A stretch of DNA of 64,000 bases, from contig NZ_OEQK01000004.1 in the NCBI RefSeq assembly GCF_900240405.1, positions 124,001 to 188,000 on the forward strand, in the 5' to 3' direction. A model generated the notes under the pieces. That model was not told the origin of the DNA, did not search any database, and saw nothing but the letters and a program-made list of their open reading frames with translations. The DNA comes from Salirhabdus sp. Marseille-P4669 (GTDB lineage: Bacteria > Bacillota > Bacilli > Bacillales > Alkalibacillaceae). The number at the start of each line of letters is the position of its first letter. Position 1 is the first letter of the stretch. The position numbers and the translations under genes are program-made. Of the stretch, positions 35,799-44,943 are shown piece by piece.

Positions 35799-36566
35799 AT
35801 GATGTACTTACATGATGTTTGGGTCAATTGGTTTGAAGGAGAAGAAAACGGCTATAATGTATGCCATTTTCATGAGTGGCGAAAAGAAGATGGAATTGAA
35901 CTTCTAGACCAAGTACCATTAATTTATGTAACAGAAACATTATACGATTACATTGAAAATGACCTGCAGGATTTGCCAAAGCCTTTGCTTGATAGTGTTT
36001 ACAAAAGAGCATACTTACGTAAAAACCAAGAACGTCTTCCGATTGAATATGCTTTTGTTGCAACGAATGGCACATCCATTATTGCAGTAGATACCATGGG
36101 GTATACGTTACCAATTCGGAAAAGCCGACTTATCCCAAGACAAGAACGCCTGGTATTTGACATGATTGAGAAGCTAGAAGCTGTTTCATTTTCATTTTCT
36201 CCGAACCAAACAAAGGAATATCATACGCTATCACTACCACCTCATGAAATGATTGGGCTTACACGGAAAGAACGTCAATTAAAACAATTACTGATGATGA
36301 TGTTGGATCAAATGAAACAGACTTCCGATATTTCAGAGTTGCGGTACTGGTTAACAGAGTGGGATCCATCCAAATATGCAGATATTCAACAAATGGAATT
36401 TAATCAAGTTTGGCAAGAACTTTATGACGGATTAAAATGTGGATGGTCTCAAGTACATGAAGAACTTTGTAGCAAAATGGTTCGTGGTCAGCCTTTCTTT
36501 GAAAAGCTATGGGAGCTAGAGAATGGCGAGATAAGTACGAACCAATCCAATCAGGCATACTATTAA
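35799..36566 (+). CDS. yjbA: YjbA family protein (DUF3603)
   Basis: A 255-residue soluble protein whose start, [22 protein letters not shown], is almost that of B. subtilis YjbA. The block [20 protein letters not shown] also fits DUF3603. No catalytic motif is evident and the function is unknown. It lies between fabHF and trpS as in B. subtilis. GAGGGTC precedes the ATG, and a second ATG follows at once. A terminator follows that also faces trpS. Confidence 0.9.
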   Translation: MMYLHDVWVNWFEGEENGYNVCHFHEWRKEDGIELLDQVPLIYVTETLYDYIENDLQDLPKPLLDSVYKRAYLRKNQERLPIEYAFVATNGTSIIAVDTMGYTLPIRKSRLIPRQERLVFDMIEKLEAVSFSFSPNQTKEYHTLSLPPHEMIGLTRKERQLKQLLMMMLDQMKQTSDISELRYWLTEWDPSKYADIQQMEFNQVWQELYDGLKCGWSQVHEELCSKMVRGQPFFEKLWELENGEISTNQSNQAYY

Positions 36567-36568
36567 AA

Positions 36569-36600
36569 AAAGAAGCTGAGGAATTCAGCTTCTTTTTTAA
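36569..36600. terminator. Bidirectional terminator between yjbA and trpS
   Basis: AGAAGCTGA / TCAGCTTCT stem with a 5-nt loop, seven T to the right and a run of A to the left. Confidence 0.9.
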
Positions 36601-36612
36601 TGCCTTCTTATG

Positions 36613-37611
<999 letters not shown>

Positions 37612-37631
37612 CTATATTTTTAAATTGGTAA

Positions 37632-37843
37632 ATAAAAAAAGGTTCATTCATCCCTAAAAAATAGGGACGAATGAACCGCGGTACCACCCTTATTATTCTG
37701 CCTATGCAGAATCACTTAAACATTTAATAAGCTCCAAAGTCCAATTCCAATTTACCTTGATGCTTGTTTTCACCAACCACAAGCTCTCTAGAAATCAGAG
37801 GGCAATTGTACTACGCCTTTATCATTGCTAGGAATATTGAATT
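37632..37843 (-). ncRNA. T-box leader of trpS
   Basis: Minus strand: the conserved T-box AGGGTGGTACCGCG occupies 37677-37690. It is followed by a terminator hairpin GGTTCATTCGTCCCTA / TAGGGATGAATGAACC with a T-run (37632-37678). Stem I elements AGAGAGC and GGTTGGTGAAAAC lie further upstream. The likely specifier is TGG at 37741-37743 in the GAATTGGAC context, the tryptophan codon, which fits the gene. Uncharged tRNA-Trp would stabilise the antiterminator and raise trpS expression. Confidence 0.93.
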
Positions 37844-37849
37844 TTTATC

Positions 37850-37878
37850 ATTATATAAAGTCTTGTTAGAAAATGCAA
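37850..37878 (-). promoter_or_regulatory. trpS promoter
   Basis: Minus strand: TTGCAT (37873-37878), exactly 17 nt, TATAAT (37850-37855). It places the transcript start near 37843, just before T-box stem I. Confidence 0.82.
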
Positions 37879-38161
37879 GGTGTAGGATTAAAAAACCTTA
37901 ATATGAAGAGTATCAGTCAGGTTGTTAGAATTCTATTTATATTTAGACCTAATAAATAGGTTGATCGAGAGATGTTGAGCCGATGTATAATGCATTGGTT
38001 CTTTTTCTTTGGGTAAGGATATATTCAAGGGCTTAACAATCAGCATAAAAGTGAACGAACGATTTTTTTTATGTAAACTGCTAGAACAATATGGAAAAAA
38101 CGGCTACGAGTAAGCGAGCTTAAATCTATAAATATGTTATTCATATTATTGGAGGAGAAGT
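37879..38161. other. Intergenic region between trpS promoter and MFS gene
   Basis: It holds a short palindrome ACCTA-N5-TAGGT (37947-37961). This is followed by a possible rightward promoter TTGATC (37961-37966), 19-nt spacer, TATAAT (37986-37991), leaving a 170-nt leader before the MFS gene. The palindrome abuts the -35 and could be an operator. Nothing else is assignable apart from the GGAGGAG ribosome binding site at the end. Confidence 0.4.
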
Positions 38162-39538
38162 ATGGAAGCTGGCAGCTATAAAGGGACAAATAGGTTGATT
38201 ATTGGAATTGTGTTCGGGGTCATTACTTTTTGGTTATTTGCCCAAGCGATGGTAAATATTGTTCCAGATGTACAGGAGGATTTAGGTGTTGAATTAGGGG
38301 CATTAAACATCGCGATTAGTTTAACTTCATTATTTTCTGGTATGTTTATTGTTGTTGCTGGTGGCTTGGCCGATCGGGTAGGAAGAAAGAAGGTTACATA
38401 TGTAGGCTTAAGCTTAAGCGTTCTTGGTTCCTTACTTCTCGTACTCGCACAAGGTTCGATTTTTTTAATAATTGGGCGAATACTACAAGGTTTATCTGCA
38501 GCATGTATAATGCCGGCAACAATTGCTTTAATGAAAGCGTATTTTGAAGGGGCAGAGAGACAACGCGCCTTAAGTTATTGGTCCATTGGTTCTTGGGGAG
38601 GTTCTGGAATCACTTCGTTTGCAGGTGGTGCAATTGCAACATATATGGGTTGGAAATGGATATTTATATTCTCTATCCTTTTCGCCTTACTCGCGATGAT
38701 ATTGATAAAGGAAGTACCGGAAAGCAAAGCAGATATAACGGGCAAATTTAAGTTCGATTTTGGTGGATTGGGAATTTTCATTATTACTATGCTTGCCATC
38801 AATATTTTCATTACACAAGGTGCTGATTTAGGTTGGACAAGTTTAACAACCATTATTTTAGCAGTAGTATCTATTATAGGAGTTGTTGTTTTTGTGAAAT
38901 ATGAGGCAAGCAGAACGAATGCGCTCATTGACTTTCAGTTATTTAAAAATAAACCATACACCGGTGCAACTGTTTCAAATTTCCTGCTGAATGCTGTCGC
39001 TGGTACATTAATCGTGGCAAATACGTATGTGCAAGTGGGACGTGGTTTTACGGCATTTCAATCAGGGTTACTATCTATAGGGTATTTAGTTGCTGTATTA
39101 GCGATGATACGTGTAGGTGAAAAACTGATGCAAAAGACAGGTGCAAAGAAACCAATGATTTGGGGATCTGCCATTACGTTAATCAGTGTGGCTTTAATGG
39201 GATTGACATTCTTATCGGGTATTATATACACCATCACTGTATTTGTTGGATTTATTTTATTTGGTTTAGGTCTTGGAATGTATGCAACGCCATCTACCGA
39301 CACAGCAGTATCTGCAGCACCAGATGAAAAGGTAGGGGAAGCCTCCGGAATTTATAAGATGGCCAGCTCATTAGGTAACGCCTTTGGAATTGCAATTTCT
39401 GCAACTGTATATGGTACAGTAGTAACGGTAGCTTCTGTTCATACTGCAGCAACAGTCGGAATTATTGCTAATGTTATATTCGCTACTGTCTCATTATTAT
39501 CCATTATCCTACTTGTCCCAAATGCTTCTAAAAAGTGA
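38162..39538 (+). CDS. MFS transporter, DHA2-type drug exporter
   Basis: A 458-residue protein with about 14 predicted membrane helices, as in the DHA2 group (QacA/EmrB/SdrM-like). Motif A appears as GGLADRVGRKKVTY near residue 75. Motif C-like YWSIGSWGGSGITSFAGGAIA lies in helix 5. The DHA2-type segment LGLGMYATPSTDTAVSAAP is in helix 11-12. Substrate unknown. GGAGGAG precedes the ATG. The next gene starts 68 nt downstream of its stop with no terminator between, so co-transcription is likely. Confidence 0.87.
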   Translation: MEAGSYKGTNRLIIGIVFGVITFWLFAQAMVNIVPDVQEDLGVELGALNIAISLTSLFSGMFIVVAGGLADRVGRKKVTYVGLSLSVLGSLLLVLAQGSIFLIIGRILQGLSAACIMPATIALMKAYFEGAERQRALSYWSIGSWGGSGITSFAGGAIATYMGWKWIFIFSILFALLAMILIKEVPESKADITGKFKFDFGGLGIFIITMLAINIFITQGADLGWTSLTTIILAVVSIIGVVVFVKYEASRTNALIDFQLFKNKPYTGATVSNFLLNAVAGTLIVANTYVQVGRGFTAFQSGLLSIGYLVAVLAMIRVGEKLMQKTGAKKPMIWGSAITLISVALMGLTFLSGIIYTITVFVGFILFGLGLGMYATPSTDTAVSAAPDEKVGEASGIYKMASSLGNAFGIAISATVYGTVVTVASVHTAATVGIIANVIFATVSLLSIILLVPNASKK

Positions 39539-39606
39539 AAAGGGCAAATAAAAATCGCAACAGAGTTATAGATAGTCCCGTTTTGAATGGAAAGGAGATG
39601 TATGTA

Positions 39607-40803
39607 ATGATAGATCAATTAATGAAGATGTTAGAAGAAAGAGAAAGTGAAATGATTGATATACGCCGGTATCTACATGAAAATCCGGAACTATCATTTG
39701 AAGAGGAACAAACAGCAACCTATATTGCTGACTTTTATAAAGACAAGGACGTGGAAGTTGTTACAAATGCAGGTAACGGTTATGGAATTGTAGTTACGAT
39801 AAAAGGTGGAAAACCTGGTAAAACTGTTGCACTTCGAGCGGACTTTGATGCATTACCGATTAACGAAGAACTGGATGTCCCTTTTAAGTCTAAAAAGGAA
39901 GGTGTGATGCATGCTTGTGGTCACGATGCACATACAGCATACCTACTCGTTTTAGCGGACTGTCTTATTCAATTAAAGGATAAGATTCATGGTACGATCA
40001 AAATTATTCATCAACATGCAGAAGAAGTACCGCCTGGTGGCGCAAAGTCCATAGTAGAAGCAGGATTTCTAGACGATGTAAATGCGATTTTTGGAATACA
40101 TGTTTTACCTATGGCTCCTGCTGGAACTGTTGGCTATCATAGTGGATACTCTTTTAATGGACGTGCCTATTTTAAGCTTCGTGTTCAAGCGAGCGGGGGA
40201 CATGGATCTTCTCCACATAAAGCCAATGATGCGATTGTTGCTGGAGCCTATTTTGTTACCGCTGCACAGACCATTGTGAGTCGCAGAATTGATCCATTTA
40301 ACGCAGGTGTAGTGACCATTGGTTCATTTGACGGGAAGGGAAGTTTTAATGTAATCAAAGATAGTATCGAAATCGAAGGGGATATACGCTATTCAAATAA
40401 GGAAACGAAGGAAGTTATCGACAAGGAAATTCACAGAATAGTAAAAGGGATTGAAGAATTATTCGGCGTTAGCTGTGCGCTTACTTTTGAACCGGACTAT
40501 CCTCCACTATACAACAATCCTGAATTGACGTCGTTTGTAGCAAATACCTTGTCTAAGGTTAAGGACAAAAATATAAAAAAAGTAAAAGAATTCCCGAAAA
40601 TGGCCCCTTCTGATGATTTTGCCTATTACTTAGAGAAGGTGCCTGGGTCTTACTTTTATATTGGGTGTACACCAAAGGGCGTCAAAGAACCATACTTCAA
40701 CCATCACCCAAAATTTGATATCGACGAGGATGCTTTAATTGTAGCAGCAAAATCAGTAGGATATGTTGTTTGCTCTTATTTGCGTAAAGAGGATGCATAT
40801 TAA
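39607..40803 (+). CDS. M20 family amidohydrolase/metallopeptidase
   Basis: A 398-residue zinc hydrolase of the M20D (HipO/YkuR/IAA-amino-acid hydrolase) type. Metal-binding motifs are HACGHDAHTA near residue 100, HQHAEEVPPGG near residue 137 and the late His in NHHPKFDID. It probably hydrolyses an N-acyl amino acid, but whether that is N-acetyldiaminopimelate or another cannot be told. The ATG at 39607 follows AAAGGAG. An in-frame GTG at 39535 overlaps the MFS stop and would add 24 atypical residues. It follows the DHA2 exporter and may form an operon with it. Confidence 0.88.
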   Translation: MIDQLMKMLEERESEMIDIRRYLHENPELSFEEEQTATYIADFYKDKDVEVVTNAGNGYGIVVTIKGGKPGKTVALRADFDALPINEELDVPFKSKKEGVMHACGHDAHTAYLLVLADCLIQLKDKIHGTIKIIHQHAEEVPPGGAKSIVEAGFLDDVNAIFGIHVLPMAPAGTVGYHSGYSFNGRAYFKLRVQASGGHGSSPHKANDAIVAGAYFVTAAQTIVSRRIDPFNAGVVTIGSFDGKGSFNVIKDSIEIEGDIRYSNKETKEVIDKEIHRIVKGIEELFGVSCALTFEPDYPPLYNNPELTSFVANTLSKVKDKNIKKVKEFPKMAPSDDFAYYLEKVPGSYFYIGCTPKGVKEPYFNHHPKFDIDEDALIVAAKSVGYVVCSYLRKEDAY

Positions 40804-40854
40804 ATATAGGTGGCGTGGGGCATCTTTCTATACTGGATTTGAGAAGGATATAAG

Positions 40855-41100
40855 GGTTTGTCAATGAACCCGAAACAGAGAGAATGAGGAAAAAACTGGG
40901 TAGATAGGTCGTGGCTAGGATGTCTATGACCCTGAAACAAGGAGGAAAAGCCAAAATCGGTCACATAGAGTCTGCCTAAGTACCCGAACACCAGAGAATA
41001 AAACAAAAACCAGATACATAGGGATAGTTTATGAATCCGAGACGGTTGCCTAATGAAAGAAACCGGTCACATAGCAATACTGTATTAGTCAGAAAACCGA
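40855..41100. repeat. Degenerate tandem-repeat array B (about 53-nt units)
   Basis: The motif CCCGAAAC and its variants recurs at about 40869, 40930, 40983, 41036 and 41089 (intervals 61, 53, 53, 53). Between occurrences lie GAGAATGAGG, AAACCGGTCACATAG and ATAGTCTATGA-like blocks. The units match those of array A at 28.1 kb. The array fills most of the 553-nt gap between two convergent genes and ends at a GGTCAC...GTGACC hairpin. Not coding: unit lengths vary and frames close. Confidence 0.78.
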
Positions 41101-41108
41101 CACAAAAC

Positions 41109-41143
41109 ACAAAAAGGTCACCAAGCAACACCGCTTAGTGACC
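41109..41143 (-). terminator. Terminator linked to repeat array B
   Basis: Minus strand: GGTCACTAAGC / GCTTGGTGACC stem with a 6-nt loop and five T. It faces the DUF3899 gene about 210 nt upstream on that strand. The arms are nearly the same as those of the uppP terminator at 28348-28382. Confidence 0.75.
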
Positions 41144-41159
41144 GAAAAGTTAATAAAAA

Positions 41160-41195
41160 ATAGTGAACTGTACATTTATAGCGAACTGTACAATT
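41160..41195. repeat. 18-nt tandem duplication
   Basis: ATAGTGAACTGTACATTT is followed at once by ATAGCGAACTGTACAATT, two 18-nt copies with two differences. GAACTGTA also appears in the gap at 49.78 kb and, inverted (TGTACAGTTC), upstream of spx at 51.21 kb. Significance unknown. Confidence 0.6.
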
Positions 41196-41356
41196 CATCA
41201 TCCCTATACACATTCTATGTATGAACAATCAATCTGAATATAAATATGCTTGACTTCCCTACATAAAAGGTACGTGATTTCAATCTAGCCCAGACTCGTT
41301 AATCTTAGACACATTTACTTTAACGTTCAGTAAAAAGGCGAGTGACACGTACATAT

Positions 41357-41725
41357 TTATAAATAATATATACCTAGAAGGAATACCATGATAAAAAGCA
41401 ACGAAACAGCTTGAAACTTAATAAATGCGTAAAACGTCTCGTTAATAATTTCCGATGGCATTGCCCTCTCCTGCCAGTCATCTAAATAATCTGGATTTTT
41501 TGACATGACTGCACGAAAACGCCGAAATCCAAAAGTAACACCATCAAAAAAACGTCCTTTCATTACATACATGATAAGAAACAGCATTAAATATAGAAAA
41601 TCTATATAAAACAATGTGTTAATGATACCCTTTAAACTGTATTGAGGAGCAAAAAAGAAAAATAGTAGCAGGGTTAATAGGAGATTCAGAGTTAAGAATA
41701 TCCACTTGTTCTTTAGTTTGTGCAT
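41357..41725 (-). CDS. DUF3899 domain membrane protein
   Basis: A 122-residue protein with three membrane helices: LTLNLLLTLLLFFFFAP near the N terminus, a second at about 40-55, and one at the C terminus. A soluble loop between helices two and three contains FGFRRFRAVMSKNPDYLDDW, typical of DUF3899. The function is unknown. AAGGTGACC precedes the ATG. It is divergent from oppA. Confidence 0.78.
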   Translation of the reverse strand: MHKLKNKWIFLTLNLLLTLLLFFFFAPQYSLKGIINTLFYIDFLYLMLFLIMYVMKGRFFDGVTFGFRRFRAVMSKNPDYLDDWQERAMPSEIINETFYAFIKFQAVSLLFIMVFLLGIYYL

Positions 41726-41905
41726 GATCGGTCACCTTTCCAAAAAGTTGTTATCTATTATATCATGTTCTATTTATTATGGTCGTCCTTTACATTCCCT
41801 TAATATTGAAAACGTTTAAATTTACAGAAAAATGTATAAGGGATGCATATTAATAAGAATTAAGCTTAAATTTCCATCTCCCATAAATTATTATTCATTT
41901 ATCAA

Positions 41906-41920
41906 AATTTTCTGAAAGAT
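41906..41920 (+). promoter_or_regulatory. CodY-like box upstream of opp
   Basis: AATTTTCTGAAAGAT matches the CodY consensus AATTTTCWGAAAATT at 13 of 15 positions. A second, weaker match (12 of 15, AAAATTTAGAAAATT) lies at 42078-42092 next to the oppA ribosome binding site. Peptide importers are common CodY targets, so repression in amino-acid-rich conditions is plausible. The rest of the 392-nt gap is AT-rich; a TATAAT at 42045-42050 may be the -10. Confidence 0.5.
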
Positions 41921-42117
41921 AAAGCGGAAAATCCTGATAATTATACTAGGTATAAAGACCTATTTTCTGTTATCTTAGCGTAATAATTTCAAGGATTCTG
42001 TAAATTATTTTAAAAAAAGTAATGCAAAATAGTTAGAAAACTTGTATAATTCTTTACGTAGACATTTTTATCTACAAAAAATTTAGAAAATTCATATTAA
42101 GGGGAGGTCATTAAACC

Positions 42118-43830
42118 ATGACAAAATCAAAATGGTCATTACTTCTAGTACTTGGTTTAGTACTAAGCTTGTTCTTGGCTGCTTGTTCCGGTGGGGATGA
42201 TGAAGAGCCTGCTGAAGAGCCAGAAGAAAACACAGAAGAACCAGCTGAAGAGCCGGCTGAGGAGCCTGCTGAAGAACCTGAAGCATCAGGGGAGCAAGTG
42301 TTAAACTTTATTAACGGTGACACTATTCCTACAATGGACTCTTCTATGGCTACTGACGAATATGCATTCCAATTCTTGGGAGCTACTATGGAAGGTCTAT
42401 ATCGTTTAGATGAAAATCAGCAACTTGCTGAAGGTATTGCAATTGAGCACAAAGTAAGTGATGACCAATTAACTTGGACATTTACATTACGTGAAGATGC
42501 AAAATGGTCTAACGGAGACCCTGTAACTGCACATGATTTTGTTTACGCTTGGCAACGTGCTGTTGACCCAGCTACTGGATCTGAGTATGGTCCATACATG
42601 ATGGGTGGCGTTATTAAAAACGCAACTGCAGTAAACACTGGTGAACTTCCAGTTGAAGATTTAGGAGTTAAAGCTGAAGGCGACTACACTTTAGTTGTAG
42701 AACTTGAAAACCCAACTCCATATTTTGAATCTTTAACTACTTTCGGTACTTTCTTACCTCTAAATCAAGCGTTTGTTGAAGAAAAAGGCGATGCTTATGC
42801 TACAAGCACAGAAAACCTTCTATTCAATGGACCATTTACTTTAGATAACTGGGAAAGTACAGCTGCTGAATGGGAATTAAACAAAAACCCTAACTACTGG
42901 GATGCTGATACAGTACAACTTGAGAAAATGACTTATGTTGTAGTAAAAGACCCACAAGTTGGAGTTGACTTATATAACCAAGGTGAAGTTGATCGTACTG
43001 GACTTTCTTCTGATTTAGTAGACCAATACTCAACTCACGACGATTATGTAGTAACACCTGAAACATCTGTGTTCTACTTCAAGATGAACCAAACTCGTAA
43101 CGAAGCTCTTGCTAACGTAAATCTACGTAAAGCATTATCTATGGCATTTGATAAGCAAGCACTAGTTGATACTATCCTTAACAACGGTTCTATCGTTGCT
43201 AACGGTCTTGTACCAGCTGAATTCTCTACACATCCAGAAACTGGCGAAACATTCCGTGAAATCAACGGAGATTTAGCAGTTTATGATGTTGCGAAAGCAC
43301 AAGAACATTGGGAAAAAGCGAAAGAAGAATTAGGTGTGGATACTCTTGAAATTGAATTCCTTGGTGGAGACACTGAAACTTCTAAGCTTATGAACGAATA
43401 CCTTAAAAACCAATTAGAATCTAATCTAGAAGGTTTAACTGTAACATTAAAGCAAGTTCCATTCGAACAACGCTTAGATCTTGATACAAACATGGATTAT
43501 GACCTACAATTTGCTGGTTGGGGTCCTGACTATCTAGATCCAAACACATGGTTAAGCTTATGGGTAACAGATGGTGGAAACAACATGATGGGTTACTCTA
43601 ACGCAGAGTATGATGCACTTGTTGAATCTGCAGCTACAGATTTAGCTACAGATCCTGTTGCTCGCTATGAAGCATTCTTAGAAGCAGAAAAAATTCTATT
43701 TGAAGACGCAGCAATCGCTCCTGTATATCAAAGCGCTATGGCTCAGCTAATTTCTCCTAAAGTTCAAGGAGTATTCGTGAACCCATTCGGTGCTACTTAT
43801 GAATACAAGTGGGCAAGTGTTGGTGAATAA
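42118..43830 (+). CDS. oppA: Oligopeptide ABC transporter substrate-binding lipoprotein (OppA)
   Basis: A 570-residue SBP family 5 lipoprotein. The lipobox LAAC places the lipidated residue at Cys23. A low-complexity acidic linker built of repeated EEPA units covers residues 29-56. The peptide-binding core follows, with FTLREDAKWSNGDPVTAHDFVYAWQR, NKNPNYWD and FAGWGPDYLDPNTWL. It captures oligopeptides for OppBCDF. AAGGGGAGG precedes the ATG. A hairpin after the gene likely lets oppA be expressed above oppBCDF. Confidence 0.94.
   Translation: MTKSKWSLLLVLGLVLSLFLAACSGGDDEEPAEEPEENTEEPAEEPAEEPAEEPEASGEQVLNFINGDTIPTMDSSMATDEYAFQFLGATMEGLYRLDENQQLAEGIAIEHKVSDDQLTWTFTLREDAKWSNGDPVTAHDFVYAWQRAVDPATGSEYGPYMMGGVIKNATAVNTGELPVEDLGVKAEGDYTLVVELENPTPYFESLTTFGTFLPLNQAFVEEKGDAYATSTENLLFNGPFTLDNWESTAAEWELNKNPNYWDADTVQLEKMTYVVVKDPQVGVDLYNQGEVDRTGLSSDLVDQYSTHDDYVVTPETSVFYFKMNQTRNEALANVNLRKALSMAFDKQALVDTILNNGSIVANGLVPAEFSTHPETGETFREINGDLAVYDVAKAQEHWEKAKEELGVDTLEIEFLGGDTETSKLMNEYLKNQLESNLEGLTVTLKQVPFEQRLDLDTNMDYDLQFAGWGPDYLDPNTWLSLWVTDGGNNMMGYSNAEYDALVESAATDLATDPVARYEAFLEAEKILFEDAAIAPVYQSAMAQLISPKVQGVFVNPFGATYEYKWASVGE
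42202..42285 (+). repeat. Coding tandem repeat for the EEPA linker of OppA
   Basis: A 12-nt unit of the type GAAGAGCCTGCT repeats with synonymous variation and encodes the acidic Pro-rich linker between the lipid anchor and the binding domain. Copy number is likely to vary between strains. Confidence 0.8.
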
Positions 43831-43873
43831 TTAAAAAATTATTCTAGGAAATAGAATAGGCTTACTTTATAAT

Positions 43874-43925
43874 GGGAAGAGAGCGTATATCAACCAAAAA
43901 GGTGGCGTATGCTCTCTTTTCCCAT
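43874..43925 (+). terminator. Intercistronic hairpin between oppA and oppB
   Basis: GGGAAGAGAGC / GCTCTCTTTTCCC stem with an inner AACC-AAAA-GGTGG part. There is no long T-run after it, so it probably gives partial termination or protects the 3' end of the oppA message. Confidence 0.65.
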
Positions 43926-44005
43926 TGTTCAACAAATTTCGCACAATATTGAACATTCTGTAATTTACTTTCATGATTCGACAAAATATTTAGGAGGTGT
44001 AGGAT

Positions 44006-44941
44006 ATGACACGTTATATCTTGAAGCGTATTTTATACATGATAGTAACGCTATTTGTTATCGCAACGATATCGTTCTTCTTAATGAAGATGTTACCTGG
44101 TAGTCCCCTTAATGCCGAAAATAAATTAACAGAAGAACAACAAGAAATCGTGTTAGAAAAATATGGATTAAATGATCCAATCCCTGTTCAATATGTAAAC
44201 TATATTGCAGGACTTGTGAAAGGTGATATGGGAATTTCGTTCCAATTTGACTCTACTCCAGTTACAAAAATTATATTAGATCGAATTGGTCCGTCTGCTC
44301 AATTAGGAGCTCAAGCATTGGTAGTCGGTGTAATATTAGGTGTTTTACTCGGTTTAATTGCTGCCATATTCCATAATGGAGTTCTCGATTTTACATCTAC
44401 TATTATCGCAGTTCTCGGTACCTCAATACCATCCTTCGTATTTGCGGGATTATTACAATGGGTATTTGCTGTAAACCTAGAAATGTTCCCAGTAGCATTG
44501 TGGGAGTCGGGTGATCTATCGTATACCGTATTGCCTACAATTGCATTAATGATTTTCCCAATGGCGACATGTGCTCGTTTTGTTCGTACGGAAATGTTAG
44601 AAGTATTAGGATCTGACTATATTACTACTGCAAGAGCTAAAGGTATTGGCCAAGCTGGTGTAGTTTTCAAGCATGGCTTACGTAACGCCTTAATTCCATT
44701 AGTAACAGTTATTGGACCATTAGCTGTTGGACTAATGACTGGTTCATTAGTTATTGAGCAAATTTTCGCAATACCAGGAATAGGGGAGCAATTTGTTAAA
44801 TCTATTACTGTTAATGATTATCCTACTATAATGGGTACCACATTGTTCTTCTCTGTATTATTTATTGCGATTATATTGGTTATTGACCTCCTATACGGCG
44901 TAATCGATCCACGAATTAGAATTACAGGAGGAGAGAAATAA
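44006..44941 (+). CDS. oppB: Oligopeptide ABC transporter permease (OppB)
   Basis: A 311-residue permease with six membrane segments. It begins MTRYILKRILYMIVTLFVIA and contains MKMLPGSPL, the EAA-type loop EMLEVLGSDYITTARAKGIGQ and the ending DLLYGVIDPRIRI, all typical of OppB. It forms the channel with OppC. TTAGGAGG precedes the ATG. It is separated from oppC by 2 nt. Confidence 0.94.
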   Translation: MTRYILKRILYMIVTLFVIATISFFLMKMLPGSPLNAENKLTEEQQEIVLEKYGLNDPIPVQYVNYIAGLVKGDMGISFQFDSTPVTKIILDRIGPSAQLGAQALVVGVILGVLLGLIAAIFHNGVLDFTSTIIAVLGTSIPSFVFAGLLQWVFAVNLEMFPVALWESGDLSYTVLPTIALMIFPMATCARFVRTEMLEVLGSDYITTARAKGIGQAGVVFKHGLRNALIPLVTVIGPLAVGLMTGSLVIEQIFAIPGIGEQFVKSITVNDYPTIMGTTLFFSVLFIAIILVIDLLYGVIDPRIRITGGEK

Positions 44942-44943
44942 AC

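Noticed and set aside
43909-44103. A 64-codon frame at the start of oppB
   Set aside because: It lies out of frame over the hairpin and the oppB start and is explained by them.
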